Shown here: in pieces, positions 8,599 to 17,540 of the stretch
Numbering within the stretch: the stretch's first letter is position 1
How the letters are laid out: each line of letters begins with the position of its first letter
Assembly: GCF_030053345.1 (NCBI RefSeq)
Contig: NZ_JASGBP010000005.1
Coordinates: 1 to 64,000 of the forward strand
Origin: Flavobacterium sedimenticola
GTDB lineage: Bacteria; Bacteroidota; Bacteroidia; Flavobacteriales; Flavobacteriaceae
Direction: 5' to 3'
Length of the DNA stretch: 64,000 bases
Notes under the pieces: model-generated
Told to the model about the DNA's origin: nothing
Database searches by the model: none
The model's input: the letters and a program-made list of their open reading frames with translations, nothing else
Program-made: the position numbers and the translations under genes

Positions 8599-9444
8599 TT
8601 ATTGAAACACTTCTTCTTTCTCTCCGTCAAAACTGGCAAACACCATGGTCGGATGCGAATCCTGATGAAAAACAGTGCCGTCTTTATCGATGGCAATAGC
8701 ACCGGCAAAGCCGTCAAACGGTTTGAGTTCGTTAAATGTTTTTTCAAAAGCCTGAGCCAACGTAAAACCGTCGGTAACGCGAGTCACTATCTTGGCGGCT
8801 ACAGCGCCGCTCACAATATCTTCGCCTACTCCGGTTAAACTGACGCCGCAAAAGGCGTTGGCATAATTCCCGGCCACGGTAGCCGAATCGGAAATTCGAC
8901 CCGGAATTTCAAATCCTTTTCCGCCGGTAGAGGTCGCCGCCGCTATATTGCCTTCGGCATCCAAGGCAACACAGCCTACCGTTCCGGTTCCGCTAGCTGC
9001 TAATTTGGCTTCGTACTCGGCTCTGCGTTGCGGAATTTCGGTAGAGAATTTTTCAAAGCCGTGTTGGCGGGCAAAATGAGTTGCCCCGCTTCCACCCAGC
9101 ACTTTGTCATCGTACTGTTGCAAAACCTGCGCTACCCGAATCGGGTTTTTGACTTCTTCGATATTAATCACACCACTCATTTTGAGGGTGGCGCCATCCA
9201 TCAAAGAAGCACTCATTCTGATTTTGCCGTCACTTTGAATTTGAGAACCGATACCGGCATTAAACAACGCATCGTCTTCCAATAATGAAACCGCAAACAC
9301 CGCTGTTTCTGAAGCCGAATGATTTTGTAAATAGGCATACGCCTCTTTTACAATACGTAACAAGGCTTGCTGCTTCGCTATTTTGGTTTCGATGTTGGTA
9401 GAAGACTCGGAGAAAAATCCACCATGGATGATTATTTTAGACAT
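8599..9444 (-). CDS. iaaA: Isoaspartyl peptidase / plant-type L-asparaginase
   Basis: Ntn hydrolase of 281 aa. The proenzyme is expected to self-cleave before the Thr in SGTGTVGCVALD (T155), which becomes the N-terminal nucleophile of the beta chain. Downstream, TSTGGKGFEIPGRISDS and LTGVGEDIV match the substrate-binding segments of the family. It cleaves beta-aspartyl dipeptides. The upstream cyanophycinase gene (38 bases away, same strand) would supply beta-Asp-Arg, so the two form a cyanophycin or isoaspartyl-peptide degradation pair. The gap between them contains a short direct repeat, AGACATCTTAG. Confidence 0.92.
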   Translation of the reverse strand: MSKIIIHGGFFSESSTNIETKIAKQQALLRIVKEAYAYLQNHSASETAVFAVSLLEDDALFNAGIGSQIQSDGKIRMSASLMDGATLKMSGVINIEEVKNPIRVAQVLQQYDDKVLGGSGATHFARQHGFEKFSTEIPQRRAEYEAKLAASGTGTVGCVALDAEGNIAAATSTGGKGFEIPGRISDSATVAGNYANAFCGVSLTGVGEDIVSGAVAAKIVTRVTDGFTLAQAFEKTFNELKPFDGFAGAIAIDKDGTVFHQDSHPTMVFASFDGEKEEVFQ

Positions 9445-9482
9445 CTTAGATTATTAGATTATAGACATCTTAGCCCTCTGAA

Positions 9483-10355
9483 TTAAACGTATTGTGATGA
9501 TTTAATTGTCATTTTAAAAGTATCCAAATCGAAGGTGTCGTTTTTACTCATTACGTGAGTCACCAAGTGATTGATGGAGATGGGTTGTCCTAATTCGACT
9601 TGCGTTAAGTTAGTGTCTTTAATTTCTCGCCCGTCGACCAAAATCACTAATCCCGAACCCAAAGCTTCCATTTGACGTCCGTTGGTAATCAACAAACCGG
9701 TGTCTTCACCCAAGCCGATTCCCAATACTTTCGGATTTCCGACTACCGCTTGGAACAAACGGCCAATACGCCCTCTTTGCACAAAATGGGTATCGATAAT
9801 CACATCGTCTATCAATCCTAATCCGGACGTAATTTTAACTTCGCCTTTCAACAATGCTTCGTGGCTGCTGCCTTGGTATATCATGTTGTTGGAAGCGGCG
9901 GCTGCACCCGCAGAAGTTCCGGCGTAAACAAAATCTTCATTTCGGTATTTGTGTATGAGAATTTCGTCAAACGGAGTGCCGCCCAAAATAGAAGTCAACC
10001 GCAATTGATCGCCACCGGTAAACATCACCACATCGGCTGCTTTTAATCGGTCTAAAACTTCGGTTTCCGAAGCTTGCTCCCGGCGTTCGATATGTAAGAC
10101 GTCTACATTATGAGCACCCAAATAATTGAATGCTTTTACATATTCGGGACCAATTTCTCTGGGAATTTTAGAAGCGGTGGTAATAACCTCAATTCGAGAC
10201 TGTTCTTTATGCTTGGATTCTTTGATGATTCGTTTTAAAATACCTTCTTCAAAGAAATTTAAATTCTGTGGCGCGCTTTTGTCCAAATCAGTTTCCGTGA
10301 AACTTCCTTTGTCAACCGCACCGCCAATTATAATGAGTTTTCCTTGTATATTCAT
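9483..10355 (-). CDS. cphB: Cyanophycinase (S51 serine peptidase)
   Basis: Hydrolyses cyanophycin to beta-Asp-Arg dipeptides. The 290 aa length is typical. The nucleophile Ser148 sits in AGTSAGAAAAS, and FTGGDQLRL (about 112-120) and DTHFVQRGRIGRL are the other conserved blocks. It begins MNIQGKLIIIGGAVDKG. It precedes iaaA on the same strand, as in other Bacteroidota. Those loci usually also carry the synthetase cphA, which is not found in this window. Without cphA the pair could serve scavenging of external cyanophycin, or cphA may be elsewhere. Confidence 0.93.
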   Translation of the reverse strand: MNIQGKLIIIGGAVDKGSFTETDLDKSAPQNLNFFEEGILKRIIKESKHKEQSRIEVITTASKIPREIGPEYVKAFNYLGAHNVDVLHIERREQASETEVLDRLKAADVVMFTGGDQLRLTSILGGTPFDEILIHKYRNEDFVYAGTSAGAAAASNNMIYQGSSHEALLKGEVKITSGLGLIDDVIIDTHFVQRGRIGRLFQAVVGNPKVLGIGLGEDTGLLITNGRQMEALGSGLVILVDGREIKDTNLTQVELGQPISINHLVTHVMSKNDTFDLDTFKMTIKSSQYV

Positions 10356-10458
10356 GCCGGTAAAAATAACAAAAACTTAGTATTTCCCTATCTTTTTAAC
10401 GGCTTTTTGGCACAAATTTATCAACGACTTATAAAGAAAAGAAAACCGTAAATTGTGT

Positions 10459-10466
10459 TATATTTG
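10459..10466 (+). promoter_or_regulatory. Candidate -7 element for the rluF operon
   Basis: TATATTTG, 38 bases before the rluF ATG. No TTG is found at the usual distance, so this is a weaker call than the thrS promoter. Confidence 0.4.
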
Positions 10467-10503
10467 CTTTTCGAGACCGAGAAGTCTCCTTGAAAAAGAA
10501 AAA

Positions 10504-11334
10504 ATGGAAGTTAACCCAACCCGTATCAACAAATTTCTTTCTGAGAGCGGTTACTGCTCCCGACGCGAAGCCGATAAATTACTCGAAGAAGGGCGCATTA
10601 CCATTAACGGAAAAGTACCCGAACTGGGTACCAAAGTGACCATAACCGATGAAATTCGGGTAGACGGGAAACTAATCCGCGAGAAAAAGGACAAACCGGT
10701 ATACTTGGCCTTCAATAAGCCGGTAGGAATTGAGTGTACCACCAATACAAAAGTGAGAGACAATATTGTAGATTATATCAATTATCCAAAACGCATTTTC
10801 CCAATTGGCCGATTAGATAAAGCCAGTGAAGGATTGATTTTCTTGACGGATGACGGTGATATTGTCAATAAAATTCTGCGGGCGCGCAACAACCACGAAA
10901 AAGAATACATTGTTACCGTAAACAAACCGATTACCGATCGCTTTATTCAAAGAATGAGCAACGGTATTCCGATTTTAGACACCGTAACCCGCAAATGTAA
11001 AGTAGAACAAATCAGCAAAACCGTTTTTAAAATTGTTTTAACGCAAGGATTGAATCGCCAAATTCGAAGAATGTGTGAGTATTTGGGGTACGAAGTAACG
11101 GCGTTGAAAAGAATCCGAATCATTAATATCTCATTAGATGTCCACGTAGGTCGCTACCGCGAATTGACTCCTGAAGAAATCACCCAACTCAATAAACTCA
11201 TCGAACCTTCGAGCAAAACCGAAGAGGCAAGCTTACCCAAATCGGCCAAAACCCATTTGGGAACGACTCCAAAAACCCATTCCAAACTAAAAAATACCAA
11301 CGGCAGAAATCGTCAAAAACCCAATCCAAAGTAA
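10504..11334 (+). CDS. rluF: 23S rRNA pseudouridine synthase, RluF type
   Basis: RsuA-family enzyme of 276 aa from the ATG at 10504. An N-terminal S4 RNA-binding domain ([25 protein letters not shown]) is followed by the catalytic domain with [10 protein letters not shown] and [17 protein letters not shown], where the Asp is the nucleophile. The segment [20 protein letters not shown] and VTRKCKVEQ resemble E. coli RluF (U2604) more than RluB. The tail from about 240 is Lys/Ser/Thr-rich and low complexity, as in many RluF proteins. It leads a compact run into crcB, nrnA and gldI. Confidence 0.9.
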   Translation: MEVNPTRINKFLSESGYCSRREADKLLEEGRITINGKVPELGTKVTITDEIRVDGKLIREKKDKPVYLAFNKPVGIECTTNTKVRDNIVDYINYPKRIFPIGRLDKASEGLIFLTDDGDIVNKILRARNNHEKEYIVTVNKPITDRFIQRMSNGIPILDTVTRKCKVEQISKTVFKIVLTQGLNRQIRRMCEYLGYEVTALKRIRIINISLDVHVGRYRELTPEEITQLNKLIEPSSKTEEASLPKSAKTHLGTTPKTHSKLKNTNGRNRQKPNPK

Positions 11335-11335
11335 G

Positions 11336-11707
11336 ATGCTGAAAACCATTCTATACATTGCTTTAGGCGGCGCTATTGGAAGCGTCTTGCGGTTTCTGAC
11401 TACTGTAGTAGTCTCTAAATTTTGGGCCAGCCATTTTCCATTGGCTACTTTTTTGGCCAATGTAATCGGTTGTTTTTTGATTGGATTCTGTATCGGCATC
11501 TTAGAAAAAAATCAATTGACCGACAGCCATCTGAAATGGTTTTTAGTCACCGGATTTTGCGGCGGCTACACTACGTTTTCTGCTTTCGGATTGGAAAATA
11601 TAAACTTGTTCCAAAACAATACCAGTTTCGTGGCATTTGCCTACATTGGTTTGAGCGTAATCCTCGGACTTTTTGCTGTTTGGCTCGGACTTTTTATCTC
11701 GAAATAA
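11336..11707 (+). CDS. crcB: CrcB/Fluc fluoride channel
   Basis: Small membrane protein of 123 aa with four predicted helices that exports fluoride as a dual-topology dimer. Family signatures are present: GGAIGSVLRFLTT, the N-G pair in TFLANVIGCFLIG, and TGFCGGYTTFSAFGLE with the fluoride-track Phe residues. It begins one base after the rluF stop, so it is translated with rluF. No fluoride riboswitch is visible, so expression seems tied to the operon rather than fluoride. Confidence 0.93.
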   Translation: MLKTILYIALGGAIGSVLRFLTTVVVSKFWASHFPLATFLANVIGCFLIGFCIGILEKNQLTDSHLKWFLVTGFCGGYTTFSAFGLENINLFQNNTSFVAFAYIGLSVILGLFAVWLGLFISK

Positions 11708-11743
11708 TTCTCGTTTCCTGAAAAAAATGTAACTTCGCCGTCT

Positions 11744-12748
11744 ATGAAAAAAGAAGCCATTTTTGCCCTTCAAGAACTCTTGGCGACGCCAAAAAAAATT
11801 GTTATCATTCCGCATCGAAGTCCCGATGGCGATGCCATGGGCTCGACTTTAGCTTTATATCATTTTTTACAAAAAGAGCATCACACTGCAACTGTTATTT
11901 CGCCCAACGATTTTCCAAACTTTTTAGCTTGGCTGCCGGGTTCGGATAAAGTACTGATTTATGAAAACAATAAGGAAGTAACCTCTAACATCATTTTAGA
12001 AGCGGATCTTATTTTTACACTCGACTTTAATGCGTTGCACCGCACCGGAGAAATGGAACAAGTTTTGACTAAAGTGACCGCTCCGATGGTCATGATAGAC
12101 CACCATCAAAAACCGGATACTTTTGCCACCTATACCTACTCTGACACGGCCTATGGTTCTACCTGCGAAATGATTTATAACTTTATCGGTTTCCTGAGTA
12201 AAACCGATGTAATTGATACTACTATCGCGACTTGTATTTACACGGGAATTGCCACCGATTCGGGTTCATTCCGATTTCCGTCAACCACCAGTACGACACA
12301 TCGCGTGGTAGCCGATTTGATTGACAGAGGCATCAACAACAGCGAAATTCACAACCAACTGTTTGACAATAATTCTTACAATCGTTTGCAGTTGTTAGGC
12401 CGTGCGTTGCAAAACATGAAAGTTTTTCCCGAATACAAAACCTCTTACATCACGTTATCTCAAAAGGAATTAGACGAATTTCACTATGAAAAAGGCGATA
12501 CCGAAGGCGTTGTAAATTATGGGTTAACTATAAAAGGCATCCTTTTTGCCGCCATTTTTATCGAACACAAAGACGAAAAAATCATAAAAATATCATTCCG
12601 TTCTCAGGGCAGTTTTGATGTGAATCAATTTGCACGCGACCATTTTAACGGTGGCGGTCACATCAATGCCGCCGGTGGCAAGTCGTATGAGAGTTTACAA
12701 GATACCGTAAAGAAGTTCGAAAACTTACTTACCAAAATTACTATTTAG
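11744..12748 (+). CDS. nrnA: DHH-family phosphoesterase, NrnA-type oligoribonuclease / pAp phosphatase
   Basis: Protein of 334 aa with a DHH domain and a C-terminal DHHA1 domain. Metal-binding motifs: HRSPDGDAMGS (DGDA at 28-31) and MIDHHQKP. The DHHA1 end has FNGGGHINAAGGKS, which holds substrate. NrnA enzymes degrade 2-5 nt RNAs and dephosphorylate pAp. In Bacteroidota, which lack Orn, this is a likely nanoRNase. The gene is 36 bases after crcB and two bases before gldI. Confidence 0.9.
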   Translation: MKKEAIFALQELLATPKKIVIIPHRSPDGDAMGSTLALYHFLQKEHHTATVISPNDFPNFLAWLPGSDKVLIYENNKEVTSNIILEADLIFTLDFNALHRTGEMEQVLTKVTAPMVMIDHHQKPDTFATYTYSDTAYGSTCEMIYNFIGFLSKTDVIDTTIATCIYTGIATDSGSFRFPSTTSTTHRVVADLIDRGINNSEIHNQLFDNNSYNRLQLLGRALQNMKVFPEYKTSYITLSQKELDEFHYEKGDTEGVVNYGLTIKGILFAAIFIEHKDEKIIKISFRSQGSFDVNQFARDHFNGGGHINAAGGKSYESLQDTVKKFENLLTKITI

Positions 12749-12750
12749 CT

Positions 12751-13317
12751 ATGAAAAATACATTTAGAATCGTTGTCACGATTTTGCTTTTTACCGTTTT
12801 ACTCAGCTGTAAACAACAGCAGGCTCGAATGCCTGTTTCGCGTTCCTCAGGTACTTTTATGAAAGAGTCCATTGCCCGAAATAAAAAATTAATTGCGGGA
12901 GAAGAAGCCAAAATCGATTCGATTATCAAAAGCAATCCGCAAACCAAATACATCGCTTCAAAAAAAGGGTATTGGTACCATTATGAAGTTCGAAATGAAC
13001 GTGATACATTGCGACCGAAAAAAGGAGACATCGCTCAATTTGAATACGAAATCAAAGATTTTGAAGGCAATGTAGTGTATTCCGAAGTAGAATTAAGGCC
13101 TCAAACCTATGTGGTAGACAAACAAAATATCATGATGGGCTTACGAGACGGTATTAAACTGATGCGTAAAAACGAAAGAGTTACCTTCTTATTCCCTTCT
13201 CACATGGCCTACGGCTACCATGGTGATAACAAAAGAATAGGTTCTAATCAACCTTTAATTTGTACTGTTACCCTGAATGATTTTAAACCCGAAACCCAAC
13301 TCAAAACAGCTAATTAA
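12751..13317 (+). CDS. gldI: Gliding-motility lipoprotein GldI, FKBP-type prolyl isomerase
   Basis: Lipoprotein of 188 aa: signal peptide with lipobox LLSC20, followed by KQQQARMPVSRSSG. The C-terminal FKBP domain has KKGDIAQFEYEIKD, QNIMMGLRDGIKLM and FLFPSHMAYGYHG. GldI is required for gliding in Flavobacterium and related genera. It is thought to fold or stabilise periplasmic T9SS/gliding components. The name rests on length, lipobox and the FKBP pattern. It is directly followed by two more prolyl isomerases, a cluster discussed in the findings. Confidence 0.88.
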   Translation: MKNTFRIVVTILLFTVLLSCKQQQARMPVSRSSGTFMKESIARNKKLIAGEEAKIDSIIKSNPQTKYIASKKGYWYHYEVRNERDTLRPKKGDIAQFEYEIKDFEGNVVYSEVELRPQTYVVDKQNIMMGLRDGIKLMRKNERVTFLFPSHMAYGYHGDNKRIGSNQPLICTVTLNDFKPETQLKTAN

Positions 13318-13329
13318 TTGATATTAAAA

Positions 13330-14376
13330 ATGAAAAAAACAATAGGCTTTCTTGTACTGATTTTAGGCTTAATGGTGAGCTCGTGTCAAAACGAATACAA
13401 AAATTTAAAAGATGGTTTATATGCCGAAATAGTAACTACAAAAGGAAACATTATTGTTTCTCTTGATTACAAAAAAGCACCGATTACCGTGGCTAATTTT
13501 GTAACCTTAGCCGAAGGAAATAATCCTTTTGTGATGGAAGATTTAAAAGAAAAGCCGTTTTATAACGGAACCGTTTTTCACCGAGTGGAAAAGGGATTCG
13601 TGATTCAGGGCGGTGATCCTTACGGAAACGGTTCGGGCGATCCCGGGTATATTTTCAAGAATGAGATTAGCGATTTAAAACACGATAAAGCCGGAGTTTT
13701 GGCTATGGCCAACTCGGGTCCGGACACCAATGGTTGCCAATTCTACATCACGTTGAAACCAACACCGCAATTGGATGGCGGATACAGCATTTTCGGTCGT
13801 GTCGTAGAAGGGATGAAAACAGTAGATTCAATAGCGGTGAATGATGAAATAACCGAAATTAACATTATCCGAAAAGGAGAAGATGTGAAGAAGTTTGATG
13901 CCGTAAAGGTATTCAGCGACTACTTCAACAAATTCAAATCGGTAAAAGACCAAAAAGCGACTTACTTTAAAGATTTGAAAAAATCAGCTATTCAACTCCC
14001 TTCCGGTTTAGCGTATACTATCATAAAAAGAGCAGGCGGTGATACCCCTAAAACCAACACCAATGTCATGATTGATTACGCCGGATTTTTAGAAGACGGT
14101 ACGCTATTTGATACCAGCAATCCGGAAATTGCCAAACAATTCGGGAAATACGACGAACAAAGAGCCATGCAAAACGGCTACAGTAAACTTCCGTTTATTT
14201 ATGGAGGACAAAATCAATTAATACCGGGATTCATTGAGGGCATTGAGAAAGTAAAAATCGGCGAGAAAGCCGTATTGTTTATTCCGTCTAAATTAGGTTA
14301 CGGAGAGCAAGGCGCCGGAAATGTGATTCCGCCTAATGCCGACATCATTTTTGAAATTGAAGTAACAGAAAAATAA
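13330..14376 (+). CDS. Cyclophilin-FKBP fusion lipoprotein
   Basis: Prolyl isomerase of 348 aa with a lipobox (MVSSC) near residue 19. The N-terminal cyclophilin domain has FHRVEKGFVIQGGDPYGNG and LAMANSGPDTNGCQFYITL. The C-terminal FKBP domain has VMIDYAGFLEDGTLFDTS, QLIPGFIEGIEKVKIGEKAVLFIPSKLGYGEQGAGNVIPPN. Both catalytic folds look complete. The frame opens with a TTG at 13318, but the ATG at 13330 gives the signal peptide. Probably faces the periplasm. It is a paralogue of the next gene, suggesting a tandem duplication, and its expression is linked to gldI. Confidence 0.9.
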   Translation: MKKTIGFLVLILGLMVSSCQNEYKNLKDGLYAEIVTTKGNIIVSLDYKKAPITVANFVTLAEGNNPFVMEDLKEKPFYNGTVFHRVEKGFVIQGGDPYGNGSGDPGYIFKNEISDLKHDKAGVLAMANSGPDTNGCQFYITLKPTPQLDGGYSIFGRVVEGMKTVDSIAVNDEITEINIIRKGEDVKKFDAVKVFSDYFNKFKSVKDQKATYFKDLKKSAIQLPSGLAYTIIKRAGGDTPKTNTNVMIDYAGFLEDGTLFDTSNPEIAKQFGKYDEQRAMQNGYSKLPFIYGGQNQLIPGFIEGIEKVKIGEKAVLFIPSKLGYGEQGAGNVIPPNADIIFEIEVTEK

Positions 14377-14399
14377 ATACCAACTAATACCTATAAATA

Positions 14400-15635
14400 A
14401 TGAAAATTAAAATAAGCTTACTTTGTCTTTTAGTTGTAGGAGTAACCAGTAGTTTCGGACAAACCAAGAAAAAGCCCACTGCAACGACGACCAAAACCGC
14501 CGCAGTAAAAAAACCGGCACCGGCTCAACCGGCTCAAGGTATTTTTGCGGAAATGGAAACCGATAAAGGTAAAATTGTGATCCAATTAGAGTATCAAAAA
14601 ACACCGATTACAGTAGCCAACTTCATTTCCTTAGCCGAAGGAACCAACAACGCGGTAACCGATGCCAACCTAAAAGGAAAACCGTTTTTTGACGGAATAA
14701 AATTTCACCGCGTTATTACTAAAAACAATGGAGATCAACAAGATTTTATGATTCAGGGTGGTGATCCGGCAGGTAACGGCTCGGGGGGACCGGGATATGC
14801 TTTTAAAGATGAATTTACCGATGCCGTTTTTGACAAACCGGGTATTTTAGCCATGGCGAATTCGGGTCCGAAAACCAACGGGTCACAATTCTTTATTACA
14901 GTAGCACCTACCACATGGTTAAACGGAAGACACACTATTTTTGGTTATGTCACCAAAGGAATGGATGTTGTGAATAAAATCAAACGCGATGATGTAATCA
15001 AAAAAGTAACCATTAATCGTGTCGGCGCTGAAGCTAAGAAATTTGATGCAGCTAAAATTTTTGCCGATTACATGGCTAACAAAGCTACCGATGAAGCCAA
15101 AGAAGCGGCATTAGCGGCTGAAAATAGAAGAAAGCAAGAGGAACTGGCCAAGCAGAAAAAAGAAGAATACCTTAAAACCTACGGTCCCGTTTTTGCGGCT
15201 AAAGCTAAATTTTTAAACGACACCAAAGCTACCGCTACGGAAACAGCAAGTGGATTAAAATACAAAATTGTACAAACCGGTGCCGGCAAAAAGCCTACCG
15301 ACGGTGCTACCGTTTATATTCATTATGCCGGATACTTGGAGGATGGTACTTTGTTTGATAGCAGCTATGAAGCCGTCAACAAAGAGTTTGGCAAGTTGGA
15401 TGAAAACAGAGCGAAAGCCAACGGTTATCAACCATTTCCGTTTACGTACGGTAAAAAAGACGGTTTAATTCCCGGATTTATTGAAGGTTTAAGTCTGATG
15501 AATTTCGGTGATAAAGCCATTGTGTTTATCCCTTCTAAATTAGGTTACGGGGAAAGAGGCGCCGGAAATGTGATTCCGCCTAACTCGAATATCATTTTTG
15601 AAATTGAAATGCTGGAAGCTTTGCCTGCCAAGTAA
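14400..15635 (+). CDS. Cyclophilin-FKBP fusion protein, secreted
   Basis: Paralogue of the preceding gene, 411 aa. It has a cleavable signal peptide (SSFG-QTKKK) instead of a lipobox. A Lys/Thr/Ala/Pro-rich linker (about 21-48) precedes the cyclophilin domain (FHRVITKNNGDQQDFMIQGGDPAGNG, MANSGPKTNGSQFFIT). A charged helix (about 235-265, EAKEAALAAENRRKQEELAKQKKE) leads to the FKBP domain ending GYGERGAGNVIPPNSNIIFEIEM. The helix resembles the dimer or linker helices of periplasmic FKBPs such as FkpA. Last gene of the gldI cluster, followed by a terminator. Confidence 0.9.
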   Translation: MKIKISLLCLLVVGVTSSFGQTKKKPTATTTKTAAVKKPAPAQPAQGIFAEMETDKGKIVIQLEYQKTPITVANFISLAEGTNNAVTDANLKGKPFFDGIKFHRVITKNNGDQQDFMIQGGDPAGNGSGGPGYAFKDEFTDAVFDKPGILAMANSGPKTNGSQFFITVAPTTWLNGRHTIFGYVTKGMDVVNKIKRDDVIKKVTINRVGAEAKKFDAAKIFADYMANKATDEAKEAALAAENRRKQEELAKQKKEEYLKTYGPVFAAKAKFLNDTKATATETASGLKYKIVQTGAGKKPTDGATVYIHYAGYLEDGTLFDSSYEAVNKEFGKLDENRAKANGYQPFPFTYGKKDGLIPGFIEGLSLMNFGDKAIVFIPSKLGYGERGAGNVIPPNSNIIFEIEMLEALPAK

Positions 15636-15656
15636 TGTTGCCAAAACTGTATACAT

Positions 15657-15684
15657 AAAAAGAGTCCTTTTCAGGACTCTTTTG
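15657..15684. terminator. Bidirectional terminator
   Basis: AAAAAGAGTCC, loop TTTTCA, GGACTCTTTT, between the convergent PPIase and permease genes. Confidence 0.88.
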
Positions 15685-15697
15685 ATTTATATATAAC

Positions 15698-17146
15698 TTA
15701 TGCTTTCTTATGCATAAACAAATAATAGACAGGAATACCCAAAGCTACAATACCGAGACCAAGTCCGGTTTCTACCGTATTGTATACCAACAAAGCGACA
15801 CAGATGGCGGCGGTCAAAACAATATACAGCATCGGAATTACCGGATAACCGAAAGCTTTGTAGGGTCTCTCAGCATCGGGTTCTTTCTTTCTCAAAATAA
15901 ATATCCCGTAAATCGTTAGTATGTAAAATAGCAACGAAGCAAAGGTCGCATACGTAAGCAAATCACCGTAACGCCCTGAAATACAAAGCACACAAGCCCA
16001 AATACATTGAAACCACAAGGCTCTTTCCGGTACATCGTGTTTGTTCAATTCGCCGGCTTTTTGAAAAAACAAATTGTCTTTCGCCATGGCATAAAACAAT
16101 CGGCCTCCCGACAATACCAAACCGCTGTTACAGCCGAAAGTTGAGACCATAATTAGGGCAGCCATCACAAAAACACCGATATTGCCCATAATCATATTGG
16201 CCGCTGCGGCTCCAACTCTGTCTTGCGCGGCAAACATGATTCCGTTTTCAACCACACTTCCGTCCGGCGTACCGTTTAACGGTAATAATGCTAAGTAAGC
16301 GACATTGGCTAAAATGTAAATGACGGTGACGATTAAAGTGCCCAAAAACAAACTTCTCGGAATATTTTTCTTCGGATCTTTGATTTCTCCTGCAATAAAG
16401 GTCACATTGTTCCAAGCATCACTTGAAAATAAAGAATTGATAATGGTGGCGCCAATCGCACCCGCTAAGGCAATCCCGCTTATTTTAGTGACGGTAACGG
16501 TCTTGGTCGCCTCGTCAAAAACAGTTTTACTGGCTTCCCAGGGTTGTGCAAAATTATTGCTGAATGTATCGGTGTGAAAACCAATGTAGAGTCCGAATGC
16601 GATTAAAGCAAATAATGCAATAAGTTTAGCTGAAGTAAAAATAAGCTGAATCACTTTCCCGTTTTGAACTCCTTTGGTGTTGATATACGTTAACAAAGCT
16701 ACACTCAGCATAGCCAAGACCTGACTGTTTTTAAAAACAAAAGAATCGCCGACGCGGAAGATTTCTTCCTGCAGTACCGGAAAAAATACCGCGGCATAAT
16801 TGGCAAAAGTTACGGCAACCGCAGCAATGACTCCGGTTTGAATAACCGTAAAAACAGTCCATCCGTAGAGAAAGGATGCTAATTTACCGTATGCCCGCTG
16901 AATGTATACAAATTGTCCGCCGGCGGTTGGCATCATTCCGGCCAATTCTCCATAACTCAAGGCAGCCGACATGGTCAGCAATCCGGTGATGAGCCAAGTA
17001 ACGAGTATCCAGGCTGCCGAGCCCAAATCGCGGGCCATGTATACCGTAACTACAAAAATACCGGAACCTATCATGGAACCGGCAACAATACTAGTGGCGT
17101 CAATAAGCCCGAGGGAGCGTTTTAATTCGTGTTTGGTTTCTGACAT
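15698..17146 (-). CDS. APC-family amino acid permease
   Basis: Inner-membrane transporter of 482 aa from the ATG at 17146 (the frame extends to 17209). About 12 hydrophobic helices are seen. TM1 carries IDATSIVAGSMIGSGIFVV, the unwound GSGIF motif that binds substrate in APC carriers. FIAGEIKDPKKNIPRSLFLGT is the conserved cytoplasmic loop. KEPDAERPYKAFGYPVIP near the C-terminus is typical of LAT-like and serine/threonine exchangers. Substrate not determined. The short gap to the upstream ABM gene suggests possible cotranscription. Confidence 0.9.
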   Translation of the reverse strand: MSETKHELKRSLGLIDATSIVAGSMIGSGIFVVTVYMARDLGSAAWILVTWLITGLLTMSAALSYGELAGMMPTAGGQFVYIQRAYGKLASFLYGWTVFTVIQTGVIAAVAVTFANYAAVFFPVLQEEIFRVGDSFVFKNSQVLAMLSVALLTYINTKGVQNGKVIQLIFTSAKLIALFALIAFGLYIGFHTDTFSNNFAQPWEASKTVFDEATKTVTVTKISGIALAGAIGATIINSLFSSDAWNNVTFIAGEIKDPKKNIPRSLFLGTLIVTVIYILANVAYLALLPLNGTPDGSVVENGIMFAAQDRVGAAAANMIMGNIGVFVMAALIMVSTFGCNSGLVLSGGRLFYAMAKDNLFFQKAGELNKHDVPERALWFQCIWACVLCISGRYGDLLTYATFASLLFYILTIYGIFILRKKEPDAERPYKAFGYPVIPMLYIVLTAAICVALLVYNTVETGLGLGIVALGIPVYYLFMHKKA

Positions 17147-17198
17147 ATAGTGATTTTGGTTGGTTAGTATTTCAAATGTAGAAAAAATAAATCGGCTT

Positions 17199-17501
17199 TC
17201 AACGTTCAAAATGGTACTCCCGCTCTACGCGTACAATGCGCACAGCGTATTTGGCATACCAAAGTTCTCTGCCTTGTTGTTGCGCTTGTAGGTGTTCCCA
17301 ATTTTGTTTCCACAGTGCAATCGATTCTAAATCTTTCCAATAGGAAACGGTAATTCCGATTTCGCTTCTGGCCGATTCCAGGCCGATAAAACCCGGTTGT
17401 TGTTGGGCTAATGCTACCATTTTTTCAGCCATCGTTTCATAGCCCTCGGTAGCTTCGGTTAAAACCGAACTAAATATAACGGCGTAGTAGGGTGTATTCA
17501 T
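17199..17501 (-). CDS. ABM (antibiotic biosynthesis monooxygenase) domain protein
   Basis: Small ferredoxin-like-fold protein of 100 aa from the ATG at 17501. Matching features are AVIFSSVLTEATEGYETMAEKMVALAQQQPGFIGLES, SEIGITVSYWKDLESIALWKQNWEHLQAQQQGRELWY, the usual dimeric ABM/DUF pattern. Despite the name, most such proteins have no antibiotic role. They may degrade haem or act on reactive quinones, and the sequence does not decide which. On the minus strand it lies downstream of mazG, with the 68-bp tandem array in between. Confidence 0.82.
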   Translation of the reverse strand: MNTPYYAVIFSSVLTEATEGYETMAEKMVALAQQQPGFIGLESARSEIGITVSYWKDLESIALWKQNWEHLQAQQQGRELWYAKYAVRIVRVEREYHFER

Positions 17502-17540
17502 AGTATGACTTTTCACTTCTTTCTCAATTTTACTTTTTTA

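Noticed and set aside
11300..11340. Fluoride riboswitch before crcB
   Set aside because: Only one base separates the rluF stop and crcB start, and no riboswitch-like fold is evident.
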